NCBI GenBank assembly: GCA_002886105.1
Contig: CP025776.1
Location: 4,216,001 to 4,280,000, forward strand
Length of the DNA: 64,000 bases
Source: Enterobacter sp. EA-1
GTDB taxonomy: Bacteria; Pseudomonadota; Gammaproteobacteria; Enterobacterales; Enterobacteriaceae
Reading direction: 5' to 3'
Shown here: one piece after another, positions 35,190-45,334 of the stretch
Position numbering within the stretch: the first letter of the stretch is position 1
Layout: the number at the start of each line of letters is the position of its first letter
Made by a program: the position numbers and the translations under genes
The notes under the pieces: model-generated
Told to the model about the DNA's origin: nothing
Seen by the model: the letters and a program-made list of their open reading frames with translations, nothing else
Databases searched by the model: none

Positions 35190-35536
35190 ATGAAGACGTT
35201 TTTCAGAGCAGTAGTCCTCGGCAGCCTGCTGGCTGTCTCCGCTAACAGTTATGCGCTAAGTGAATCCGAAGCTGAAGATATGGCCGATCTGACGGCCGTG
35301 TTTGTATTTCTGAAAAACGACTGCGGCTATAACAACTTGCCTAACGGGCAGATCCGTCGCGCACTGGTCTTTTCGCCCAGCAAAACCAGTGGGATCTCAG
35401 CAACTATGACACCGGGATATGAAATCGCTGGGTGAAGATAGCTACCGCGACCTGAGCGGCATTGGTATTCCTACCGCAAAAAAAATGTAAAGCCCTCGCT
35501 CGCGACTCCCTTAGCCTTCTCGCCTACGTTAAATAA
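35190..35536 (+). CDS. yacC: Conserved secreted protein YacC
   Basis: YacC is a small predicted periplasmic protein of unknown molecular function; some family members are described as pilotin-like. It starts [20 protein letters not shown] and continues [17 protein letters not shown], a cleavable signal peptide ahead of a helical domain. One Cys is in FLKNDCGY and one in the C-terminal [11 protein letters not shown] part, which could form a disulfide. It ends LLAYVK-TAA. Breaks lie near 35380, 35428 and 35488. It lies upstream of speE, as in E. coli. Confidence 0.88.
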
Positions 35537-35679
35537 TCGTTCCCTGTCCCGTCCGCTTTCTGATCGCACTGCGCCACGAAGCAAGACGGGATAACGGTGA
35601 AATTCTGACCGTGCAACCCCCGGTCAGAGTTAGCTATGATGTTGCGCCCATTTTCGCGGTGTTAACAAAGGAGCAACCT

Positions 35680-36538
35680 ATGGCCGACAACGCCGTGTGG
35701 CACGAAACCCTGCATGACCACTTTGGTCAATACTTTGCCGTTGATAACGTGCTGTATCACGAGAAAACCGATCATCAGGATCTGGTCATCTTCGAGAACG
35801 CCGCGTTTGGTCGCGTAATGGCGCTGGATGGCGTTGTTCAGACCACCGAACGTGATGAGTTCATCTACCACGAAATGATGACCCATGTTCCGCTGCTGGC
35901 TCATGGTCATGCAAAAGATGTGTTAATCATCGGCGGTGGCGATGGCGCCATGTTGCGTGAAGTCTCGCGCCATAAAAATATTGCCACCATTACCATGGTG
36001 GAAATCGACGCAGGCGTCGTCTCTTTCTGCCGTCAGTACCTGCCGAATCACAGCGCAGGCGCGTATGACGATCCCCGTTTTCAGCTGGTGATCGACGATG
36101 GCGTCAATTTTGTTAACCACACCCGCCAGACATTCGACGTGATCATTTCTGACTGCACAGACCCTATCGGTCCGGGGGAGAGCCTGTTCACCTCCGCCTT
36201 TTATGAGGGCTGCAAACGCTGCCTGAACCCGGGCGGGATCTTCGTGGCGCAGAATGGCGTAAGCTTTCTGCAACAAGAGGAGGTCACCGGCAGTCATCGC
36301 AAGTTGAGTCACTATTTTAGCGACGTCAGTTTTTATCAGGCAGCGGTTCCGACCTATTACGGCGGCATCATGACTTTTGCACCGGGCGACGGATAACGAA
36401 GCATTGCGCCACCTCTCAACCGGGATCATCGCCGCCCGTTTCCATACTGCCGCAATAACCTGCCGTTACTATAATCCGGCGATTCATACCGCGGCTTTCG
36501 CCTTGCCGCAATACGTGCAAGACGCCCTGTCCTTCTAA
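35680..36538 (+). CDS. speE: Spermidine synthase
   Basis: SpeE transfers the aminopropyl group of decarboxylated SAM to putrescine. The start [20 protein letters not shown] is followed by [20 protein letters not shown], the cofactor loop [15 protein letters not shown], and the active-site block [17 protein letters not shown]. The frame is intact for 260 codons, then broken near 36388 in the FAPGD region. The tail resumes with [21 protein letters not shown]. The stop codon TAA (36536-36538) overlaps the ribosome-binding site of speD. Confidence 0.95.
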
Positions 36539-36547
36539 GGAGGTGAT
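36536..36547 (+). promoter_or_regulatory. Extended ribosome-binding site of speD
   Basis: TAAGGAGGTGAT is complementary over 12 consecutive bases to the 3' end of 16S rRNA. It overlaps the speE stop codon and lies close upstream of the TTG start of speD. It probably compensates for the weak start codon and couples the two genes. Confidence 0.85.
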
Positions 36548-36552
36548 GAAAA

Positions 36553-37346
36553 TTGAAAAAGCTGAAGCTGCATGGCTTTAACAACCTGACGAAAAGCCTG
36601 AGTTTTTGTATCTACGACATCTGCTACGCCAAAACGGCGGAAGAGCGTGACGGCTACATTGCCTATATTGATGAACTCTATAACGCCAACCGTCTGACAG
36701 AGATCCTGAGCGAAACCTGCAATATTATCGGTGCCAATATCCTGAACATTGCCCGCCGGGGATTACGAGCCGCAGGGCGCAAGCGTGACCATTCTGGTGA
36801 GCGAAGAACCCGTCGACCCGCAGCTTATCGATAAAACCGAGCACCCGGGCCCGCTGCCGGAAGCGGTGGTCGCGCATCTGGATAAGAGCCATATTTGCGT
36901 CCATACCTATCCGGAAAGCCATCCTGAGGGCGGGTTGTGCACGTTCCGCGCCGATATCGAAGTCTCCACTTGCGGCGTTATCTCTCCGCTCAAAGCGCTG
37001 AATTACCTGATCCACCAGCTTGAGTCGGATATTGTCACGGTCGATTACCGCGTGCGGCTTTACCCGCGACGTTAACGGCATGAAGCATTTTATCGATCAT
37101 GAGATTAATTCGATTCAGAACTTTATGTCTGATGACATGAAATCACTGTACGACATGGTGGACGTGAACGTTTATCAGGAAAATATCTTCCATACCAAGA
37201 TGTTGCTTAAAGAGTTCGATCTTAAGCACTACATGTTCCATACCAAACCGGAAGACCTGACCGCAGAAGAACGCAAAGAGATCACAGAAGCGTTGTGGAA
37301 AGAGATGCGCGAGATCTACTACGGCCGCAATATTCCAGCCGTATAA
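36553..37346 (+). CDS. speD: S-adenosylmethionine decarboxylase proenzyme
   Basis: SpeD makes decarboxylated SAM for spermidine synthesis. The proenzyme cleaves itself before a Ser that becomes the pyruvoyl group; the site is [19 protein letters not shown]. The TTG start (36553) gives [18 protein letters not shown], supported by the extended ribosome-binding site. [16 protein letters not shown] and the C-terminal [14 protein letters not shown] fit the family. Breaks lie near 36760 and 37060, each a single gained or lost base. It forms an operon with speE. Confidence 0.95.
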
Positions 37347-37375
37347 CCTGAGATGGAGCACGGAGGCTCCTTTAT

Positions 37376-37739
37376 CTATCGCTGTTTCAGGAATTCGCGA
37401 TAGGCGGCCACCACCTGAAGAAAATCCTCCACGCCGCACAGCGACAGGCTCTCTTCATCGTAATAGCTCATCCCTTCTTCCATCTCATCGCCGGAAAACT
37501 CCAGCTGGTTGGCGCGCACCATCACCTCTTCGCCATCCATCCACAGCGTGTATTCATGCCCGGCGCGTTGCCGAGGAGCGCTCGCTGCCCTTCACCGTTT
37601 TCGCCGCCTGCTCCACTTCATCCAGTAAGGCCGGGTTCTCTTTCACTTCTTCATTAAACCAGTGTCCGACAGCTTCGTGACCCATCGACATACGCACCTT
37701 CACCACGCCGGTGACATCACGCAGAAATTCGTAATCCAT
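37376..37739 (-). CDS. yacL: Conserved protein YacL (UPF0231)
   Basis: YacL is a small acidic cytoplasmic protein of the UPF0231 family, of unknown function. It starts [20 protein letters not shown] with EGGAAG-like sequence (AGGAAG) upstream. [20 protein letters not shown] and the C-terminal [20 protein letters not shown] are typical, and length is 120 codons. One break lies near 37570 in the [15 protein letters not shown] region. It converges with speD, 29 bases away, with only a small GGAGC/GCTCC stem between them. Confidence 0.9.
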
Positions 37740-37868
37740 AATCGCTTCCTCCTGCCGGCCTGATGGCCCGCCTATGCTGTAATTATCGCAGCACACTGCC
37801 AGAAAAAAAGCGTACTAACGGGAAGCAACGAAAAATATCCGCGTGAGGGTGTTTCGCCTGCGCAGAAA

Positions 37869-38599
37869 TCATCCGCCAAGCATAATTCCACCGTCGACCG
37901 CGATATGTTGACCAGTAATAAAGCCATTTTTCATCAGGAACAGGTATGCCTGCGCCAGCTCATCTATCTCAGCCGTGCGCTGCAATGGAATAGCGTTAGC
38001 GAAGCGATCCGCCGTGGCGGCTAATTGTTCAGCGGGCATATCTCGCCAGAAAGGCGTCACCGTCCGGTGGGCGAAACCGCATTGACGCGAATGTCCGGCG
38101 CTAACTCCACCGCCAGCCCTTCCACTAACGCATTGATCCCCCAGATTGCCGACATAACTGGCGCAGGCATCCTGCGCCCGACCACCGGTGCCGGAGGTAA
38201 AAATCAGGCTACCGCCGGGACGAATTTTCTTCGCCGCCAGCTGGCCTATGCGCACGTTGGTGAAGAACTTTGATTCGATAACATGGCGAATCACCGCCAT
38301 CGGTGCAGTAACAAAGCCGCCGCCCATCACATCGCCAACCATCGACACCAGATGATCCACCTGCGGCATCTCATCAAATAACTGCTCCAGCGCGGCATGA
38401 TCGTGCGCATCGGCGACATAGGTAGTCACCGATCCGCCAGCCGTTTGCAGCCGGGTTTTCGCCACCTCAAGCCGACCAATGTCGCGGCCAATCAGAATAA
38501 GATTCGCCCCTTCGTTTTACCGCCTGCCGGGCAACCTGAAAGCCGATCCCCCGAACTGCCGCCGATGATCGCCACCGTACGCAATGTCAGATCATCCAT
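37869..38599 (-). CDS. SDR-family oxidoreductase, accessory
   Basis: This is a short-chain dehydrogenase/reductase of about 243 residues. The N-terminus MDDLTLRTVAIIGGSSGIG carries the nucleotide-binding GGxxGIG motif once a gained G near 38550 is removed. HLVSMVGDVMGGGF replaces the usual NNAG. The Ser of SLIFTSGTGG is present, but the Tyr region reads ASYVGNLGINAL, so YxxxK becomes YxxxL in continuous frame. It ends FITGQHIAVDGGIMLGG-TGA. The ATG overlaps the upstream GlcG-like gene by 8 bases, so the two are translated together. Further breaks lie near 38140 and 38060. It is absent from this position in E. coli K-12. Substrate unknown. Confidence 0.85.
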
Positions 38600-39036
38600 G
38601 ATGAACACCTTGCTCCATGAAGCGAATGGCCGCCTGCGTAGCAATCACATTGTCTTCTTCACCGCTGGCGCCGCTCACGCCCACCGCGCCAATCAAACGA
38701 CCATCAAGCATGACCGGAACACCGCCCTGCAACGGAGTGATGCGGGCGTGGCAAAGCTCAGTGAGCCCCTGGTTGATAAAGGTTTCGAAGAGACTGGAAG
38801 GATCGCGCAGCAGCGCGGCGGTTTTCGCCTTGGCAATCGCGGTGTTCACCGTTACGCCTGCGCTGTCGTCGTCGCGTTCAAACGCCAGCAGTTCGCCGCT
38901 CAGATCGACAACGGCCACGCTCACCCGCCGCTGCCTGCTGCGCTTCGCTAAGGGCTTTCTTCAGCACTAAACGCGCCGCATGCAATGTCATTTGCGGATG
39001 CATTGTCACTAACTCAGGTGTTTCGCTCGTCGCCAT
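38592..39036 (-). CDS. GlcG/HbpS-family small protein, accessory
   Basis: The product, about 147 residues, belongs to the GlcG/HbpS (DUF336) family. Some members of this family bind haem or cofactors, and others are of unknown role. It starts MATSETPELVTMHPQMTLHA with AGGAG upstream, then VLKKALSEAQQAA. After one break near 38932 it continues SVAVVDLSGELLAFERDDD, AIAKAKTAALLRDPSS, ITPLQGGVPVMLDGRLIGAV, and GVSGASGEEDNVIATQAA, ending EQGVHHG-TGA. The family-typical GGxP and GVSG motifs are clear. It is the first gene of a two-gene operon with the SDR, inserted between acnB and yacL, with its own leader. Confidence 0.85.
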
Positions 39037-39080
39037 ATCTCATCTCCTGAATCGCCCTTGTTTGGGCATAGGAAAGCCCC

Positions 39081-39102
39081 CGCGTCAGGTAACGGTGACG
39101 CG
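39081..39102 (-). promoter_or_regulatory. Inverted repeat in the leader of the GlcG-like gene
   Basis: CGCGTCA and TGACGCG form a perfect 7-bp dyad around an 8-base centre, 45 bases before the start codon. It could be an operator or a leader hairpin. Confidence 0.5.
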
Positions 39103-39153
39103 TAAGACACGTAATTGGTGTTCGGGAACAGAGCGATGCTAGAGTTTTTCGAT

Positions 39154-39170
39154 ATGTCAGTAATAGACAT
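39154..39170 (-). promoter_or_regulatory. Candidate operator upstream of the GlcG-SDR pair
   Basis: ATGTC-N7-GACAT is a perfect dyad within AT-rich DNA about 118 bases upstream of the GlcG-like start. Arm length and spacing suit a dimeric regulator. No regulator gene is adjacent. Confidence 0.45.
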
Positions 39171-39213
39171 TTGATGCGCTTAAAAAGCGATTTTTTGCAG
39201 CGCGAGGGGGGAA

Positions 39214-39236
39214 GAAAAAACCACCCCGAAGGGTGG
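39214..39236 (-). terminator. Terminator of acnB
   Basis: CCACCC and GGGTGG flank a UUCG tetraloop in the minus-strand RNA, followed by a run of U. It ends ten bases past the acnB stop, so the GlcG-SDR pair downstream should have its own promoter. Confidence 0.88.
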
Positions 39237-39245
39237 CTCTGGTAC

Positions 39246-41848
39246 TCAGACCGCAGTCTGGAAAATCACACCGTCCGCTTTATCAGTGTACTGATTAAGC
39301 TGGTCGAAGTTCAGGTAGCGGTATGTGTCTGCAGCGGTTTTATCCACCTGCGACATAAAGTTAAGGTACTCTTCCGGCGTCGGCAGTTTACCGGTCAGCG
39401 CAGCGACCGCCGCCAGCTCCGCAGACGCCGAGGGTAAACGTTCGCCCCGGTACCTAAGCGGTTCGGGAAGTTACGGGTGGACGTGGAGACCACAGTCGAA
39501 CCGTCCGCCACACGCGCGCCCGGTTACCCATGCACAGGGAGCAGCCAGGGATCTCAATGCGCGCGCCGCTCTTACCGAACACGCTGTAATACCCTTCTTC
39601 CGTCAACTGCGCGGCATCCATACGGGTCGGCGGCGCAACCCACAGGCGGGTCGGCAGTTGGCCTTTATGGCTGTCCAGCAGTTTACCGGCGGCACGGAAG
39701 TGACCGATATTCGTCATACAGGAGCCGATAAAGACTTCATCGATGCTTGCACCCTGCACGTCAGACAGCAGACGCGCGTCGTCCGGATCGTTCGGCGCGC
39801 AGAGGATCGGCTCTTTGATTTCCGCCAGATCGATGTCGATGACCGCCGCGTACTCCGCGTCAGCATCAGCTTCCAGCAGTTGCGGATCCGCCAACCATTT
39901 TTCCATGCCCTGCACGCGACGTTCCAGCGTACGACGATCGCCGTAGCCTTCAGAAATCATCCACTTCAACAGCACGATGTTCGAGTTCAGATACTCGATA
40001 ATCGGTTCTTTGTTCAGTTTGATGGTGCAACCGGCAGCCGAGCGCTCAGCAGAGGCATCCGTCAGCTCAAACGCCTGCTCGACCTTCAGATCCGGCAGAC
40101 CTTCGATTTCGAGGATGCGGCCAGAGAAGATGTTTTTTCTTCCCTTTCTTCTCAACGGTCAGCAGGCCTTGTTTGATGGCATACAGCGGGATGGCATGCA
40201 CCAGATCGCGCAGAGTAATACCCGGCTGCATTTTGCCTTTGAAGCGCACCAGCACAGACTCCGGCATATCCAGCGGCATAACGCCGGTGGCGGCGGCAAA
40301 CGCCACCGTGCCAGAACCCGCCGGGAAGGAGATACCGATCGGGAAACGGGTATGCGAGTCACCACCGGTACCAACGGTATCCGGCAGCAGCATACGGTTC
40401 AGCCATGAGTGAATTACGCCGTCGCCCGGACGCAGGGAAACACCGCCGCGGTTCATAATGAAGTCCGGCAGCGTATGGTGCGTGGTCACATCCACAGGCT
40501 TCGGATAGGCCGCCGTGTGGCAGAAGGACTGCATCACCAGGGTCGGAAGAGAAGCCCAGTGCAGGCCAGTCTTTCAGTTCATCACGGGTCATCGGACCGG
40601 TGGTGTCCTGAGAACCCACGGAGGTCATTTTCGGTTCGCAGTAAGCACCGGAGGACGGATACCGTCCACGCCGCAGGCGCGACCGACCATTTTCTGCGCC
40701 AGCGAGTAGCTGCGGCTGCTTTCCGCCACGTCTTTCGCCTGACGGAACACATCGCTGTGCAGACCCAGCGCTTCGCGCGCTTTGGTTGTCAGCCCACGAC
40801 CGATAATCAACGGAATACGGCCACCGGCGCGCACTTCGTCGATCAACACGTCGGTTTTCAGCTCAAAGCTGGCCAGCAGTTCGCCGGTTTCATGGTTGCG
40901 AACTTCACCTTTAAACGGGTAAACGTCGATCACGTCGCCCATATTGAGGCTGTTCACATCCACTTCGACAGGCAGCGCGCCCGCATCTTCCATGGTGTTG
41001 AAGAAGATGGGCGCAATTTTACCGCCGAGCACCAGACCGCCGCCGCGCTTGTTCGGCACGTTCGGAATGTCATCGCCCATAAACCACAGTACGGAGTTAG
41101 TGGCGGATTTACGGGAAGAACCGGTACCGACCACATCGCCGACATAAGCCAGCGGGAAACCTTTTTCGCCAGCGCCTCGATCTGTTTGATCGGACCCACA
41201 ACACCCGGCTGATCCGGCTCAATGCCTTCACGGGCGTTTTTCAGCATCGCCAGCGCGTGCAGCGGATATCCGGGCGGACCCGGGCATCCGGCGCCGGAGA
41301 GAGATCATCGGTGTTGGTTTCGCCGGTGACTTTAAATACCGTCACGGTGATTTTGTCGGCCAGTGCCGGACGGCTCAGGAACCATTCTGCATCGGCCCGA
41401 GGATTGCATCACCTGTTTCGCGTGGGCGTTGCCCGCTTTGGCTTTCTCTTCCACATCGTAGAAGTTATCGAACATCAGCAGCGTGTGGGACAGTGCTTTA
41501 GCGGCGATCGGCGCAAGTTTGTCGCTATCCAGCGCATCAATCAGCGGATGAATGTTATAGCCGCCCTGCATGGTGCCCAGCAGTTCAATGGCTTTTTCAG
41601 GGGTAACCAGTGGGGAGGTGGCGTCGCCTTTGGCGATGGCAGCAAGGAAACCCGCTTTGACATAGGCGGCTTCATCAACGCCCCGGCGGGACACGGTTAG
41701 TCAGCAGATCAATCAGGAATTCTTCTTCGCCAGCAGGCGGGCTTTTCAGCAGCTCGACAAGGCCTGCCATTTGGGTTGCATCTAATGGTTTTGGCGCAAT
41801 CCCCTCAGCGGCACGTTCAGCTACGTGCTTACGGTATTCTTCTAGCAC
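39246..41848 (-). CDS. acnB: Aconitate hydratase B
   Basis: AcnB isomerises citrate and isocitrate in the TCA cycle through a 4Fe-4S cluster; the apo form binds mRNA. A GTG start (41848) has AGGAGAA at good spacing and gives [16 protein letters not shown]. The swivel domain and the core follow. Cluster Cys ligands appear in [18 protein letters not shown] and [29 protein letters not shown] is the substrate loop. It ends [11 protein letters not shown]. The 2603 bases fit 865 codons. Breaks lie near 41690, 41400, 41270, 41160, 40755, 40650, 40550, 40130, 39510 and 39430. Confidence 0.96.
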
Positions 41849-42081
41849 GACGGTTCTCCTCGCTCTCATTGTCATAATGCGGCAGGCGTTTCTCTTCACT
41901 CTCCTGTGAGACAGCAGTTTGTAGGGTAAATCCGCGAACCGCGTTCGGCAGCATAGCAGGATTTACGGGGGGTGTTAATCTGTTTACAAAAAAGCAACAT
42001 AAAAAATTGGCTGAATCGTTAAAGGCGGAATAAAGCAGACGGCAGACGGTTTTTAGGGAACAGAATCGACGCCATAAAAAC

Positions 42082-42108
42082 AAAAAACGGCCCCAAAGGA
42101 CCGTTTTT
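42082..42108. terminator. Terminator after the unknown gene
   Basis: AAAAACGG pairs with CCGTTTTT around a GGCC-containing centre, seven bases beyond the stop at 42115. On the minus strand it ends in a U run. Confidence 0.8.
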
Positions 42109-42114
42109 ATGACG

Positions 42115-43546
42115 TTATTGTGACAACGTTCGTAGCAAGGAAACCACGTTGTTGCGCGTGTATTGTTCCGGGGTAACGGTTTGATCAACCAGTTCTCCCA
42201 TCACATATTTTTTCACCGTTTCGCGGTTATTCACCTGCTCGTGGTGTCCCACGCTCGCCAGTTGCCCGCGCGCCGTGTAATTGAGGGTCGTGCTGCTCTC
42301 TTCGTCATTTTCCAGCAAGTGGTAATAGTAGTTCTGCGACGATTTCATGCCGTTCAGCGACAGCGGGAAAGAGGATCTAACGCTTGATGCCGGTGCGGCG
42401 CTGGTATGGCTACGCGCGGTCTGCTTCAGGGTTTTTGAACCATCACTGGCAACGGACTCTTCGGTCGTTTGCGAAGCCCTGGTAGGAAAAACGATCTTTC
42501 TCTTCTTCATGCAGCGGGTTGATGGATTTTTCCGTTTGCGTCAGTGATAAAGAGAAGTCATTCAGCCCGCTTAGCTGCGATTTACCATTATCGCCGACGC
42601 GAATATCCGCCACGCCCACTTTTTAATGACTCATCGTTTTCCGTCGTGGTATTTAACGCCCTAAATACCGATTTCAGCGCTTCCATCTGCGCACGATCGC
42701 CATGACCGGCAATGCGCGCTTTATCAAACTTGCTGTCGTAGGCATTCAGCGCACTTTGCTGCTGTGCATAGTTGCCAGACAGCCCGGATTGAGAAAGGTC
42801 GCTGCTCATCTTCAGCGAGAAATCCTTATCTTCATAGGCAATCCAGCGTTCTTTCGTGTCCGCATGGAAATTGAGCGATTGCAGTGACGTGTCACCAGTA
42901 CGCATATCCGTTTTCAAATCCACCGATTTGAGCACACTGCTGTCAAACTGCGTTAACCCCTTCACGTCGACTTCAGGCGGGTTGCGGCCCAGTCCTGATA
43001 ACGTTTTTTGCAACGACTCCCCCAGTTTGGCGACCGCCTCAGCTTCGTCATCGTTCAGACTGTCGCCTTCCGTTTTAACCTCCACCGCCATGCCATCATC
43101 CTGCTGGGTCGCGATCAGATGAACAGTGGAGCCAGATTGCGTGACGATATCCAGCGTGATAGCGGACTCATTTCCGCCGCTCCCGTTCATCCCGACGCCG
43201 GTGAGCGCACGGGTGAAATCGGCGCGATTTTCTTTCAGGTTACTGAGTAGCACGCTGCCCAGACTGCCGAATGCGGAAACAGAGTTGCTCCCCTTCGCAG
43301 ACTGCATCAATGCCACTGGATAGTCGCATTGTTTTGCAGGGATGTGCTGGCGCTGATTTTCTTCGGCGACAGGCTATACACCGCGGCGATTTCTGCGGTC
43401 TGGCTGCCAAACATCACTTTTGCCGATGCCGTTGCACCCGCAGAAGTGCTGTTATTGCTGGCGGTACGCGCCGAAGTGTTCACTGTTGACGATGGGGTAA
43501 CACGCGCCGCGGAAGAGAGCGACGACAGGTTGAGGCCGTTGATCAT
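42115..43546 (-). CDS. Unknown cysteine-free Ser/Thr-rich protein
   Basis: I do not recognise this product of about 476 residues. It begins MINGLNLSSLSSAARVTPSS; residues 8-45 are dominated by Ser, Thr, Asn and Ala, with no hydrophobic signal peptide. A beta-rich, Asp/Ser-rich middle follows (SAITLDIVTQSGSTVHLIAT, GLTQFDSSVLKSVDLKTD), then LNDFSLSLTQTEKSINPLHE and a C-terminus ending NNVVSLLRTLSQ-TAA. The repaired sequence has no Cys. Three breaks (near 43315, 42625 and 42478) split it; two touch CCAGG. It sits where yacH lies in E. coli but shows no resemblance I can see to YacH. A sigma-28-like promoter lies 40-70 bases upstream. This hints at a flagellum-linked, possibly exported product; that is inference. 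Confidence 0.75.
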
Positions 43547-43592
43547 GACGATAAAACTCCTTCTCCTCGCCGGGAATGGTCGACAGAGGGTA

Positions 43593-43619
43593 ATATCGGC
43601 AAAATCTGCGTAATATTTA
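43593..43619 (-). promoter_or_regulatory. Sigma-28 (FliA)-like promoter
   Basis: On the minus strand TAAATATT (43619-43612), an 11-base spacer and GCCGATAT (43600-43593) match the flagellar consensus TAAAGTTT-N11-GCCGATAA. Six of eight -35 bases, seven of eight -10 bases and the spacing agree. Transcription would begin near 43586, about 40 bases before the ATG of the unknown gene. Confidence 0.65.
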
Positions 43620-43663
43620 TACCACCGGCAGTGAAAGTCTCTACCTGCTCACGAAAATGGCGC

Positions 43664-43690
43664 AAAAAAACGCCTCCGAAGAGGCGCTTT
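43664..43690 (-). terminator. Terminator of lpd
   Basis: In the minus-strand RNA GCGCCUC pairs with GAGGCGU around a UUCG tetraloop and runs into seven U. It starts about 15 bases after the lpd stop. Confidence 0.9.
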
Positions 43691-43704
43691 AGCGTGGCGA
43701 AAAC

Positions 43705-45138
<1,434 letters not shown>

Positions 45139-45302
45139 TTATTGATTTCCGGCGGTCAGGGGTACTTCATGTCGCCCTTCATCCACCGGGACGTTCTATC
45201 CGCCCGCAGTTTACAAAAATGTTAACAATTTTGGAAACAACAAACGGCAAACGATTTGTCCTTTGCCCCTGATAACCCCATAAGCAGTATGAGATTAGCA
45301 GA

Positions 45303-45330
45303 AAAAAGCCGGCCGTCAGGCCGGCTTTTT
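45303..45330 (-). terminator. Terminator of aceF
   Basis: AAAAAGCCGGCC and GGCCGGCTTTTT form a 12-bp perfect stem with a GTCA loop, five bases after the aceF stop. It separates aceEF from lpd. Confidence 0.92.
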
Positions 45331-45334
45331 CTGA

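Noticed and set aside
38397-40408. Long open frames antisense to acnB, the SDR and the GlcG-like gene
   Set aside because: They lie opposite well-identified proteins, have no ribosome-binding sites or recognisable domains, and arise from codon bias in GC-rich coding DNA.
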